A DNA stretch of 64,000 bases from Tubulanus polymorphus (GCF_964204645.1 NC_134025.1:12529001-12593000); one strand, 5' to 3'; shown: positions 44,374 through 54,477, counted from the stretch's first letter. Made by a program: numbers and translations. Notes: generated by a model from the letters alone, not told the origin.

Positions 44374-45228
44374 ATGGAAGGAGGTAAAGTATATAAACAT
44401 ATTCCATACATCGATACACATGAAAATAATGATGGTTTATATTATGTAATACCTTGTAATATAGCTTTGATATTTGATCCTATTTTCAAAATTTATAAAA
44501 CTAAACTAATAGAAATCGATAATAATAAAAGTGGTGTTGTTGATAATTTAAGTAATGTAATTGATAACAATGTAATACCTTCTACATCTAATAATGTAAT
44601 ACCTTCTACATCTAATAATGTAATACCTTCTACATCTAATAATGCAATACCTTCTACATCTAATAATGTAATACCTTTTACATCTAATAATGAAAAAATA
44701 TTACATTTTAGTGAAAATAGAAATTATTGTGGATATTGTAAAAGTGAATTTTCAAACGCTACATCAAATTGGAATAAACATATGAATACAAGGGTACATA
44801 TAAATAATGTTATCGAACGTGTTGGTTTAAAAGAATTTATAGAACACCCATTTAGATATGTTACAAAGTTTGTTTCAAATCAAAAAGTAAATGGTGAAAA
44901 AATATATGAAGATTTATTATTAGCAACACCAAATAAAGATGAATTAGATCTAACCGATGCTAATGAAATATTAAAACCAAACACTGTAAATGAAATATTA
45001 GGAGCAAACACTAATAAAGATAATAATAAAAATTGTGCCATACGGCACCCACATGGTGATATAGTTACAGATAAGCATATTGATAATAAAGATTCTATAA
45101 AAAATAAAGAAGAAACTATTGACGATGCGGTAAAAAGGATGAAAAAGTATAAAAATAAAAAAACTATTGATGATGATACGGTAGAGAGTTTGAATAGATT
45201 GTTAGGGTCTGATAGTGAAAGTGATTAA
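44374..45228 (+). CDS. Zinc-finger protein with NNVIPSTS repeats and acidic tail
   Basis: 284 residues, intact. N-terminal about 65 residues, then five near-identical 24-bp units (NNVIPSTS, 44566-44690), a C2H2-like finger (YCGYCKSEFS...HMNTRVH), then a polar tail ending SDSESD. It contains CAIRHPHGD, the inserted-peptide motif seen in element 1. It replaces 26583-27281 of element 1 in position, with shared finger but unrelated repeat. Confidence 0.55.
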   Translation: MEGGKVYKHIPYIDTHENNDGLYYVIPCNIALIFDPIFKIYKTKLIEIDNNKSGVVDNLSNVIDNNVIPSTSNNVIPSTSNNVIPSTSNNAIPSTSNNVIPFTSNNEKILHFSENRNYCGYCKSEFSNATSNWNKHMNTRVHINNVIERVGLKEFIEHPFRYVTKFVSNQKVNGEKIYEDLLLATPNKDELDLTDANEILKPNTVNEILGANTNKDNNKNCAIRHPHGDIVTDKHIDNKDSIKNKEETIDDAVKRMKKYKNKKTIDDDTVESLNRLLGSDSESD

Positions 45229-45370
45229 GATATTAATTATATTTAACACAAATAATAATATTGGTTGGAAATTGTATAAAATAATAGTAAATAAAAAAGG
45301 GGGTTTTAAGTATTTAAGGTATTTAAGGTATCTAATACATATCTAATACAATCTAATACAATCTAATACA
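45229..45370. repeat. Short AAGGTATCTAATAC-type direct repeats, first block
   Basis: GGGGGTTTTAAGTATTTAAGG followed by ATCTAATACA units. A second block of the same kind lies at 45525-45612, beyond the ATPase remnant. Confidence 0.6.
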
Positions 45371-45475
45371 TAAAATATCTTATTTTATAAACTGATATTC
45401 ATATGGAAATTGAAACCTCAGTAATGATAAATAACCTTTATTATTTTCAAACTTATTCATATATTAGTTGAAAAA
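45370..45475 (-). pseudogene. Remnant of the ATPase 3' end in the opposite orientation
   Basis: Matches 28295-28385 of element 1 (both contain TTCATATGGAAATTGAA then CCTCAGTAAT), in the same minus orientation as in element 1. The complete ATPase of element 2 lies inverted at 49624-50220. This remnant marks the old layout of the arm. Confidence 0.75.
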
Positions 45476-45524
45476 ATAAAAATAAATTGGTTAAAAATTG
45501 TATAAATAATATTTATTTTTAAAA

Positions 45525-45612
45525 AGGGGGTTTTAAGTATTTAAGGTATCTAATAGGGTATCAGGTATTAGGGTATCTAATAGGGTATCTAATAGGGTAT
45601 CTAATACATAGG
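45525..45612. repeat. Short AAGGTATCTAATAGGG-type direct repeats, second block
   Basis: Repeats GGGGGTTTTAAGTATTTAAGG of the first block followed by several TATCTAATAGGG units. It lies at the arm-inversion breakpoint. Confidence 0.6.
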
Positions 45613-45745
45613 TATATTTTAAACATATTTCAATATTTATATTTGTATGAGTTAGATTTTTAAACATTAAAAGTGTTAGTAAAGTTTTATTGAAATAATT
45701 CATATATATTCATGAATAACATATAAATGAATTACTTCTAAAATC
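45613..45745. repeat. Internal TIR/leader fragment
   Basis: Matches the inner part of the element 1 TIR plus polymerase leader (18016-18115: TTTAAACATATTTCAATA, then AGTGTTAGTAAAG). Being internal here, it shows that the adjoining arm once reached a terminus and has been turned round. Confidence 0.8.
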
Positions 45746-45772
45746 AATTTAGTTAAAAAATATGTATAATAA

Positions 45773-46425
45773 ATGGAACCAGAACAACCACAAATTATCA
45801 ATATTACAAGTTACACTGGTGTTATAAATATATATTACAAGAAGTGTTCTAAATGTGAATTAGATAAATTAGCTATAACAGAATTTAATAAGCGTAAGAT
45901 TAGCAAAGATGGTTTTCAATATTGTTGTAAAACTTGTACTAAACTATATACCAAACAATACAGAGAAGATAATAGAGAAGCTTATAATGATTATATGACA
46001 GAATATATGAGAGAAAGATATCAAACAGATCTTAATTTTAGATTGAAACAATGCTTAAGATCTAGATTAACACAATTATTCAACAAAGAAACACATTCAG
46101 AAACACTATCTAATTTATTGGGTTGTTCAGATGAATTTTTCAATTCATGGATAATATATCAATTCGATGATAAAATGAATAGAGATAATTATGGTGAACA
46201 TTTCATATTGATCATGTGTTGCCGATTTCTAAATTTAACATGAATGATGAATACAATAAAAAACTTATTTGGAGTTGGAAAAATTTAAGGCCTTTAGAAA
46301 AGAAGGAAAACATAATTAAATCTAATAAACTAGATTTACAGTTATATTTAGATCAACTGGATAAAGCAAAGACATTTGTTGAATTATGGAATTCAACACA
46401 TAATGAAAAATACGTTGAATGTTAA
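45773..46425 (+). pseudogene. HNH-type nuclease, frameshift in the HNH motif
   Basis: N-terminus complete: two Cys pairs (KKCSKCELD, YCCKTCTKLY), a basic helix, then the HNH region. One T is missing against element 1 near 46205, shifting frame exactly at the first His-Asp-His. The second half (LPISKFNMNDEYN...WSWKNLRPLEKKEN) is open in another frame to 46425. Start context is TATAATAAATG. Confidence 0.75.
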
Positions 46426-46429
46426 ACGC

Positions 46430-47370
46430 TTAGAAAACCGGTTACTCTCGATCTATGTCAAATCGCCTATATGTAATTGTATTAGGTTGTTTACAAAAGC
46501 ATCTGTCGCACGTTATATTCAGTTGAATAGGGTGTACCTCATTTGAATATTGATCGAATGTTCTATTTCAGTTGAAAAGGATTAATCAATAACATTACAA
46601 AGGAACATCTGTTGCACAGACAGTGTTTAGCTAGTGAATAACTGGCAGTTATAAACGCGCAGCACATAAGCATAGGAACGTATAGGATATTCTCTCTATG
46701 AACACAATTTTAGGAGTTTACAGTTATAAATGTAAGTACTGTTTTTGTTGTTATTAAGGCGTTGGGAAACGTTAAACATGTAAAACTTATCCTGGTAAGA
46801 TGCGCCACGAATGGCTATGTTTAAGTGTTGTAATTAATATTTTACAACTACAACTTCAAGTTAGTTTTATTCTACGTTAGATATTGATCTTTTAGATAAC
46901 AAAATGAAGGCCATTGAATCAAGAAAGTGAAGATAGATGGATGTGGAATCAGAAATTATGGATATTTCAACTCATGAGACTGTAGCAGTTTAGCCATACT
47001 GTATAGGCTTTCAATGCATTACGTTTGTCGGGAATTTCAATTGCGTCATTCAGCTGTTGTTAATGTCACACAGTGACAGATGTTGTATTGTATTTTATTG
47101 ATTCCTGCTTTCCACGCATACCTTACCGCTCGGCTGCCGAGCGGCTTGGAATGTGGAAATCGATAATGATTGTAGAATAAAATATACGTGTGTTTATGAA
47201 ATAGTATTTCCACCAGTCGTTTCTTTGAATTTATTTTCAGTTTTAGGATTTATTATCAAGAATCCGAAATGACTTATCTGGACAGTTATAATTACTGCTC
47301 CTATAGATAAACAATAGTAGTGAGGTAATCTAAATCCTAATTCAAATAAAAAGTATTTAAAAAACAATAA
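46430..47370. mobile_element. About 940-bp insertion of unrelated DNA
   Basis: Absent from the same intergenic place in element 1, and less AT-rich than the element. It contains a stem CCGCTCGGCTGCCGAGCGG at about 47129-47147 but no gene. Terminal repeats or target duplications were not recognised, so its type is open. Confidence 0.5.
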
Positions 47371-47570
47371 CTTCAACTAGCTAGTGAATTCTATTATATT
47401 TTTAATACTTTCTTTTCAAAAGAGAATACTTTATATTTTGAATAGATTCAAATAGAAATTCTTTAAATTCAAATAGTTAGTATCAGTAGTCAATACTAGA
47501 ATTCTTTACCTTTAACTATCTAGTATCAGAATACTTATAATATTTTTCTTATTAAATTTCTCTAATATAA

Positions 47571-48173
47571 ATGTCAAAGAAATCGAGTAAGAATAGTATT
47601 GATATTGAAAAAACATTAGATGATTTGGGTATTAGTGATAATAAAGATACAGTTGTTTCTAATTCTATTCAAGTTAATAACAATATAGATTATGAATACT
47701 ACTTATATTGTAAACACCATCTAGAATTATTAATTGCTAGTGGTAAATGTAATCAGTTTATCGGGAAAATAATAACTTTTCAAGAATTAGATGCTATGAA
47801 ACCAGATAAAGTAATAAAATATTTTAAGATTTATGAAGAGGCAAGATTGGCCCGAATAAATGATTCTATTTCAGATGGTATTGTCAAATGTTATTCTAAG
47901 TTATGTAACCAGTTAATACCAATTGATGATGAAAATAAATTATATAGTGATTTGAAAAATGACTACTTAGTTATGACTGAATTACAAAAATGGGTTGGAT
48001 ATGCTTCATTTCAATTAGGATCGGTTATGACAATCATTTCTACTGGCGTCATTACATTTTCGAATATCAAACCTATGGAATATAAATCAGGTAAGAACGA
48101 AACAGATGTACTACAACCAAACAGTGAAACAGAAAATGAATCAGAACAAAAATTAACTAAAATAAATGAGTGA
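47571..48173 (+). CDS. Conserved element protein of unknown function
   Basis: 200 residues, intact. Polar N-terminus, CKHHLELLIASGKCNQFIGK, VIKYFKIYEEARLARINDS, DLKNDYLVMTELQKWVGYAS, then a hydrophobic stretch (FQLGSVMTIISTGVITF) and a polar tail. Helical with one possible TM. It overlaps the next gene by 8 bp. Element 1 has lost the start codon. Confidence 0.55.
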   Translation: MSKKSSKNSIDIEKTLDDLGISDNKDTVVSNSIQVNNNIDYEYYLYCKHHLELLIASGKCNQFIGKIITFQELDAMKPDKVIKYFKIYEEARLARINDSISDGIVKCYSKLCNQLIPIDDENKLYSDLKNDYLVMTELQKWVGYASFQLGSVMTIISTGVITFSNIKPMEYKSGKNETDVLQPNSETENESEQKLTKINE

Positions 48174-48533
48174 TGGAGTTAAGAAAAAGGCTAGATCCGA
48201 GAAACAAATTAAATGGGCAAGAGAATTAGGTAAAAGATCTTCAGAATTAAAAAAAGCTAAGAAAAAGAAATTAACTGATATAAATGAATCACAGAAATTA
48301 TCTGATATCGATTCAAATAATAATCCACTGATTCTTCTAATGCTGGAAGTAATTATAAATTATATATTACAATTGGATTAGTAACAGTTATTATATTATC
48401 TGGTTTAATATATAAATCAAAATTCAAATCTGATGATAAAGATTATTCCAATGAAAATAAACCTATCATACCAGAAAATAAGTCAAATGATAAAGTCATT
48501 GAAAATAAACCAAGATTATTATTAATGGATTAA
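48166..48533 (+). pseudogene. Basic single-TM protein, frameshifted
   Basis: Start in AAATAAATG inside the end of the previous gene. KQIKWARELGKRSSELKKAK is followed by a serine/asparagine link. One base lost near 48330 shifts the frame just before the TM segment, whose coding (to 48533) remains in another frame. It ends 6 bp before the integrase start. Confidence 0.6.
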
Positions 48534-48539
48534 AATAAG

Positions 48540-49631
48540 ATGAAAAAAGAACAATATCTAAGAGATTTATATTATAGCCCAGAGAGTGAAGTATCATATT
48601 CTAACGTTTCAGAATTATGGAATAAAATTAAATCTGATAATGAAAATGGTGATATAAAATATAGTGAATTAAAATCATGGTTACAAAATCAACCAACATA
48701 TCAAATTCACAAGAAAATGGATAAAACTTATCTAACAAGAAAAGTTATGGTTTCATATATCGATCAACAATGGCAAGCAGATTTAATTGACATGAAGAAC
48801 TTAGAGGAATACAACAAAGAATATTTCTGGATATTAAATGTTATAGATATATTCAGTAGATACGCATGGTCAATTCCAATCAAAAATAAAACTGGAATAG
48901 AAGTAACAAAAGCTTTTAAATCTATATTTAAAGAAGATATTCCAGATAAGATACAATTTGATGAAGGTAAGGAATTTTATAACAAACATTTCAAAAAACT
49001 ATTATCTGATAACGATGTAGATTATTTTTCAACACATTCAGATAAAAAAGCATCTATTATAGAAAGATTTAATAAAACATTGAAAACTAGAACGTGGAAA
49101 TATTTTACTGCTAATGAAACATATAAATATATCGATGTGTTAGATGATTTGGTGAAAGGTTATAATAATTCTAAACATAGTTTTATAAATATGAAACCTA
49201 TACAAGCTAGAAAAGAAGATAATTCAGAAATAGTTTGGAATAATTTATATGGTGCATTTGTAACACATGATTTCGGTGAACCTAGATTTAAAATTGGACA
49301 ACACGTTAGAATATCTAAATATAGAAAAACATTTTATAAAGGTTATACCCCTAATTTTACAGAAGAAATATTCAAGATTAAAAGGATAATATTAACTAAA
49401 CCATTTGTTTATAAATTAGAAGATCTAAAAGATGAAGAAATATTAGGTTATTTCTATGAACAAGAATTATCACTTGTACCAAACCCAGATGAAATAGAAT
49501 ACAAAATAGAAAAAGTATTGAAAACAAAAACTCTTAAAGGAAAAAAGTATTCTTTGGTGAAATATAAAGGATACGATGATAAATTTAATGAATGGATTTT
49601 ATCTAGTAAAATTAAAAGAATAAATGAATAA
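48540..49631 (+). CDS. Retroviral-type DDE integrase with chromodomain-like tail
   Basis: 363 residues, intact and very close to the element 1 protein. Catalytic set by residue number: D81 or D84 in WQADLIDM, D141 in IQFDEGKEF, E175 in ASIIERFNKT. A helix-rich N-terminus precedes it (about 1-70). The C-terminal chromodomain-like segment is about 318-361. Overlaps the ATPase start by 8 bp. That this gene is open in both fossils suggests late loss or recent insertion. Confidence 0.92.
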   Translation: MKKEQYLRDLYYSPESEVSYSNVSELWNKIKSDNENGDIKYSELKSWLQNQPTYQIHKKMDKTYLTRKVMVSYIDQQWQADLIDMKNLEEYNKEYFWILNVIDIFSRYAWSIPIKNKTGIEVTKAFKSIFKEDIPDKIQFDEGKEFYNKHFKKLLSDNDVDYFSTHSDKKASIIERFNKTLKTRTWKYFTANETYKYIDVLDDLVKGYNNSKHSFINMKPIQARKEDNSEIVWNNLYGAFVTHDFGEPRFKIGQHVRISKYRKTFYKGYTPNFTEEIFKIKRIILTKPFVYKLEDLKDEEILGYFYEQELSLVPNPDEIEYKIEKVLKTKTLKGKKYSLVKYKGYDDKFNEWILSSKIKRINE

Positions 49632-50220
49632 AGATTTATTTATATTTGAACCGCATAATATGTTAGTTACTGGAGTAACCAATTGTGGTAAAACACATTT
49701 CATATTAGATTTGTTAGAAACTATTTATAAGAATCATTTTGATAATATAATATTATTCTGTCCTACTTATGAAATGAATAAAACATATAATAGAGATATA
49801 GTTAAGATAAAAAAGTTTATTATATTAAATCCTAAAACAGTAAAAGAAAATTTAGATAATTGTATAAAAATAGCAATAGATACTTATAAAGGATCAAATA
49901 CATTATTCATTATAGATGATTGCGCAAATTTACATGATTCAAAAGTGAGAGAAAGTGAGTTATGTTACTTAGCTTTCTCTGGGAGACATTTTGGGATAAC
50001 AACATGGGTTTTAAATCAAAAATATAATTCAATTGTTAAAGACTTTAGGGAGAATATAAGATTTCTAGTTTTATTTTATAACAAAGATAAAAAATCTATG
50101 CAACAATCATTGGAAGAAAATCAAATTATACCCACTGAATTACATGATGAATATATGAATAAATTAAAGAATAATAAAGGTTCAAAATCATTACTGAGAC
50201 TACAATTTCCATATGAATAA
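49624..50220 (+). CDS. FtsK/HerA-type genome-packaging ATPase (A32-like)
   Basis: 198 residues, intact. Walker A GVTNCGKTH (17-25), Walker B TLFIIDDCA (93-101), then TTWVLNQKY near 128-136. It ends five residues earlier than the element 1 version. It is immediately followed by TIR sequence, because the arm inversion joined the ATPase end to the right terminus. Confidence 0.85.
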   Translation: MNKDLFIFEPHNMLVTGVTNCGKTHFILDLLETIYKNHFDNIILFCPTYEMNKTYNRDIVKIKKFIILNPKTVKENLDNCIKIAIDTYKGSNTLFIIDDCANLHDSKVRESELCYLAFSGRHFGITTWVLNQKYNSIVKDFRENIRFLVLFYNKDKKSMQQSLEENQIIPTELHDEYMNKLKNNKGSKSLLRLQFPYE

Positions 50221-50263
50221 AAATTTATAAAATAACTATTTATATATCTATTCTATAAGAGCT

Positions 50264-50724
50264 TACACTTTTATATTGAATAATCTGTTATTCATTTACA
50301 TGAATATTTTAAGAGTAATAGGGGTAATGGGCTTTCAGGTTAAAGGTTGAATGGTCGAGTTCATTAAAAACAAAACATTAAAAGTAATTTAAAACTATAA
50401 TATATTTTCATAACCGTGTGTATTTCAGTTGAATAATAGAATAATTATTATTATTAAAATATATTTGATTATATGAATTTGTGTATTGTAAATAAATCAA
50501 TTGGTCGCGGAGCGGAGCGGTAGCGAAGTGGAGCGACCAATTGATTTAATACAATATGCTTATTAAATTTAAATTATTGATATCTTAGAATAAATATTTA
50601 GTTATAATATAAAATACACACGGTTATGAAAATATATTATAGTTTTAAATTACTTTTAATGTTTTGTTTTTTAATGAGCTCGACCGTTCGACCTTTGGCT
50701 TGGAAGCCCATTACCCCAAATACT
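50264..50724. repeat. Element 2 right TIR, with large terminal foldback
   Basis: Inverted copy of 33026-33465. The outer 50310-50724 folds with arms of more than 110 bp and the same GC-rich core (GGTCGCGGAGCGGAGCGG...). Outer arm GGCCAAAGG-like and inner arm GGTTAAAGG-like, as at the other ends. Confidence 0.85.
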
Positions 50725-50730
50725 CACGTT
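50725..50730. repeat. Target-site duplication of element 2 (right), CACGTT
   Basis: Identical to 33020-33025, immediately after the terminal CT. Confidence 0.9.
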
Positions 50731-53700
50731 CTGAGTTCATTTGTGTTCCTTTTGAATGATCATTGCAAGCTTTGGTCATTGTTGGTGGTAACCAATCTAG
50801 GTTGACTGATCGCATTCTGGAAGGTTTACTTTGCGTAGGTTTGGCGCATTCATTGGGTGCATCCATTATCTTTATACATGTATTCTACGTAAGCCTATTT
50901 ATATTCTATTTGCTCGTCCGATGTCACAGGTCTACTAAGACCTGCTGTCCCAGCTTTTGTCGCGCTGGCGTTGGGGCGAGGCTGTTGAACAGATGTTTTC
51001 GCTTTATCCATGGTGTTAACTCTTCGGTGGTTCTATATACTGGTTTATGGTTTGTCATATTTCATCGATTTTGTTTGTATTAGAGGGCGTTTAGCCCTCG
51101 CTCCCACGCAATTTGGTTGCTTCAGACTAGAGTATTCAAAATCGGACTGCATAAGGTGGGACTGCATAAGAATCAATATGTGCAGAGGGGCCAAAATGGG
51201 CAGAGACAGCTTTTCGTAATGCTGAGGTTTGTTGGAGTCACCCATAATGTCTCAGATGGAACGCCATCTGTCCAAATGTACCCTTCGTTTGAAGATATTT
51301 AGAGATGGCAGTTTTCAACGCAATTGTGATTGACCAGACAAGCATCAAGTTCAGGATGTATTTCGATGAGCTATGGAGCGTCTTGTGGCGGTTTATTAAC
51401 GTGTAAGATTGGATGCGTTTTGTAGGTGGAGGTCTGTGTCATCCTCATGTCGTATATAGTGAAACTGAGATCCCTTCCAAATGTGAATGTTCTATGGTTC
51501 TTTGTTTGCCTTCGATCGACCATTGCATTTTTAAACAACAATAAAATAATAGTCCTGAGCCACAGAAGGCTACAGGATCTGCTGTCCCGGCTCATGCCAT
51601 GCTGGCTCCCGGGGGCTAGACTGGTATCCTTATCCGCTTGCCTGTTGTATAGTTGTTCGAACTTTGATATCATCCGTTGTTGGCGTTTAGGTGCTAGTGT
51701 TTTGGAGGTACAGTGTAGCCCTTAGGCCGTGTTTTACTTTGACGATCTTAAATGATGATCCCCCTCCTCTCATTACCGTCGTTCTGAAAATGATTGATGG
51801 GGATTTATACATTAACGCTTTACCCCACACTTGCTTGAAGAAACGCGCACACGTACCGGTACATTCCCGAGTCTTCTTTCAGAGGTGATTCAATTTTGTG
51901 TGTGATTGTTTGTGGATCAGTGCGGTAGTCCTAGTGTCAATGAAATGAAACAGTCAAAGGATTTCAGTAATGGTTTTGAAAGCCAACAATGTTGTTAGGC
52001 ATCACAACAGAGTGGTGACGTGATATGGTACAGCATTTCATTGAGTAAATGCCCATGTGTCCCTCATGATGTCAGTCGTTTTAAAAGTGTTCGCGCGCGT
52101 GTATGTTCCATTAGTTATATTCTTCCAGTTTGCTCCTCATTTCAGTCGGTTTTTGAGTGGAGTTTAGGGTTTTGTAGGGTTGGGGTTTATAAGTGGGGTT
52201 TGGGATTATCTGTGTGATTGGGGGTCCATTATATGGGGCTGTGGTCAGGTGGTAAAGACCAAGGTTGTTTTCTATTGCTCCCTATCCTCCAAATACCGCG
52301 GAGCTGAGAACACTGACCAGTGTGAATAATATGCTATTGTTAGTGTTTGTCAGACACGCACTAGTCTGCATTGTTATACGGTACATGTTAATGTACTTTT
52401 ATCTTAGTTGAATTATGGATGACTAGCCCTAAGGGCCTATATCCAAATTTCAGATCATAATTGAGCAATGTGCTGAAAATATTCAATGACATGCAAAAGC
52501 TTGAGCTTTTTATTTCAACTTTTTTATTATAAAAAAAACAATAAAAATAAAATTCGCCCGCCCTTGTCACTTTCCAGAAAAAAAATCTGATGAGAAACTT
52601 GGGTATTTCATTGTGTGGCCTAGGTTAGGGTCTCTTTATGCTGGCATGAATTTGATTCCATACTTGTGGAGCCCAAACAACTTGAGTTAGTTTGTATGAA
52701 AATATGTCTTTATGTGGTCAATAAATCAGCGAAGAAGCCAGGTTTTGTGATTATTTATTCACTTTTTGTGAAATGCTGGATCGAAAACTTTTCTCCTCTT
52801 TTTCCATGATTCGTGGTCCGTATTGGTAACAAGTCCATTCCCTAGGAATCTGTATGAATAAGATATAAGAATCAATTATGTTATTCATCTTATGTATATA
52901 TTACTATCTAGGCCTAAATAGATCGCCATCATGTTTTAACACCGTCATTCATTTTGAAGAGTTCAATCTATTGTACCATTCACTCATTGAAAGGAAAGAA
53001 ATTTAGAATAACCTATCATAGGAAAATTCAAAAACAAGGCATTTAGCTGTCGTTTAAGTGTTGAGCGCTTGATCATCGCAGACTGAAGTTAAACAGCAAA
53101 TCAGAACAAGTGATCAGCTTGTGTAAGGGCAACAAGCGTTTTTACGAACAAAAGAACGGCCCGACCAAATTTAGCCCGAGCCTGATCCGTGCCAATTTGG
53201 CCCGGGCCAAATCGTCTCCGTGTGATCGCGGCTATATATGATACTTCGGCCATTTCGAAGGAAGTCACTGTCAGTGATGGACGGAATAGAAAAGAGATAG
53301 CGCAGGGGCGGCAAGAACAGGTTCCCCCTCTTTGGGATCAGACATCTACCTCGCCAGACATTCCGTTCGAAATTTCGACCTGTCGTTTCTTCCTGGTCAT
53401 GGTAGCGTCCACTTGCTTGCTTACCACAACTTTTGGCTGTAGTGTTATTGCCTCGCCGAGGCCTTTTTCGATTTCCTCATGCTGACAGTGTGACCACTTG
53501 ACCATAGGCTTAGATTTACATAGGCTTAGATTTTTGGTTTACCAAATATATTTAAGCACTGAATTGCCAGCAATATCAAATCACGGCTATATTGCTAAGT
53601 TTACAGATATGATCACCTCATGCCATAAACTTTACTTGAAAGGTCGTAGCCATACTTTGACTTTGGATACTTGCTGTGAGTTAACAGCTCCTGCAATAAA

Positions 53701-54000
53701 GATTATGCTTAGTTACCAATGTGAACAGAAATACATGTACATGTACTATATGTTGACTCTCGGTAATTGAGAATAAAGAAATTTATTTACAAAAGAAAAA
53801 ACTAAACCTTTGAATTGGAACTTGTTGATATTGTTCCTTTTAAATTTATTTAGCCGAGCAAAAATTGAACGAGTGTGTTCTAAAATAATGAGATTTGTGC
53901 GAATCTGCAGGAATATATCAACGAACGAACTGACCCGTCGTATGATTTCATGTACATCACTGATTTCAACTTAATTTCTCTACTCAACATACACAATATA
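50731..54000. other. Host-type DNA, no gene supported
   Basis: Less AT-rich than the elements. Open frames are short and without domains. Two segments, around 50935-50995 and 51570-51625, both contain a CTGCTGTCCC(A/G)GCT block and may be an old duplication. A perfect palindrome TTTGGCCCGGGCCAAA lies at about 53196-53211. This may be the remains of another transposon that element 2 entered. Confidence 0.4.
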
Positions 54001-54040
54001 TATATATATATAGCTTTTTTGCTAGATCGTTTAGTGAGGA

Positions 54041-54240
54041 TACTATGGTGGCTGATTAGGGCCAAGTTTTAAAAAAAAACTCCGTGCAATATACCATGCA
54101 AAAAATATATTGCTTCGTTTCTGCGTCCGTTTTTGCGCGGCGCACAAACGAAATTTATCGCGCAGAAACGCGCTAAAACGAGCGCAGAAACGAACTTCGT
54201 TTCTTTGTTCATGCGCGGTAATTTTGGTCGGATGGTGGCG
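54041..54240. repeat. GC-rich foldback repeat, first block
   Basis: Begins with TATGGTGGCTGATTAGGGCC, shared with 16692, and contains GCGCAGAAACG / CGTTTCTGCG motifs on both strands. Confidence 0.6.
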
Positions 54241-54477
54241 CCAGGGTTTATCTCGTGATACTAATTACGGCCTTAAAACGTTGTATTATTATACCAATTA
54301 TTTTCTAATTAATTTAATTTTCAGAGTTACGTTTATACGCAATAAAACTTCCTTTATCGGTGATATTCTGATTTTTTACGAAAGCCAGTAGCACCGCCTT
54401 CACTTAAGTAAACAAATTCAAATGAAATATTTGTAATAAATTGACGTTTTGATGGGCTCTAAAATAGGCTACGTTTT

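Larger units (their letters stand above)
33026..50724. mobile_element. Polinton/Maverick element 2, 17,699 bp, complete ends
   Basis: Starts AGTAATAGGGGTAATGGGC, ends CCCCAAATACT, with a 6-bp duplication and TIRs of about 440-460 bp. It is closely related to element 1 but all main genes read on the plus strand, because the HNH-to-ATPase arm is inverted. It retains genes deleted in element 1 (37658 through 39388) and has suffered other lesions (polymerase, capsid N-terminus, HNH). Only 879 bp separate the two elements. Confidence 0.92.

Noticed and set aside
37084-50220. Adenovirus-type maturation protease in the Polintons
   Set aside because: I looked for a small His...Cys protease among the open frames and saw no matching motif pattern; absence is noted, not proven.
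50763-51725. Several 60-106 residue frames right of element 2
   Set aside because: No domains, no splice logic, overlapping on both strands.
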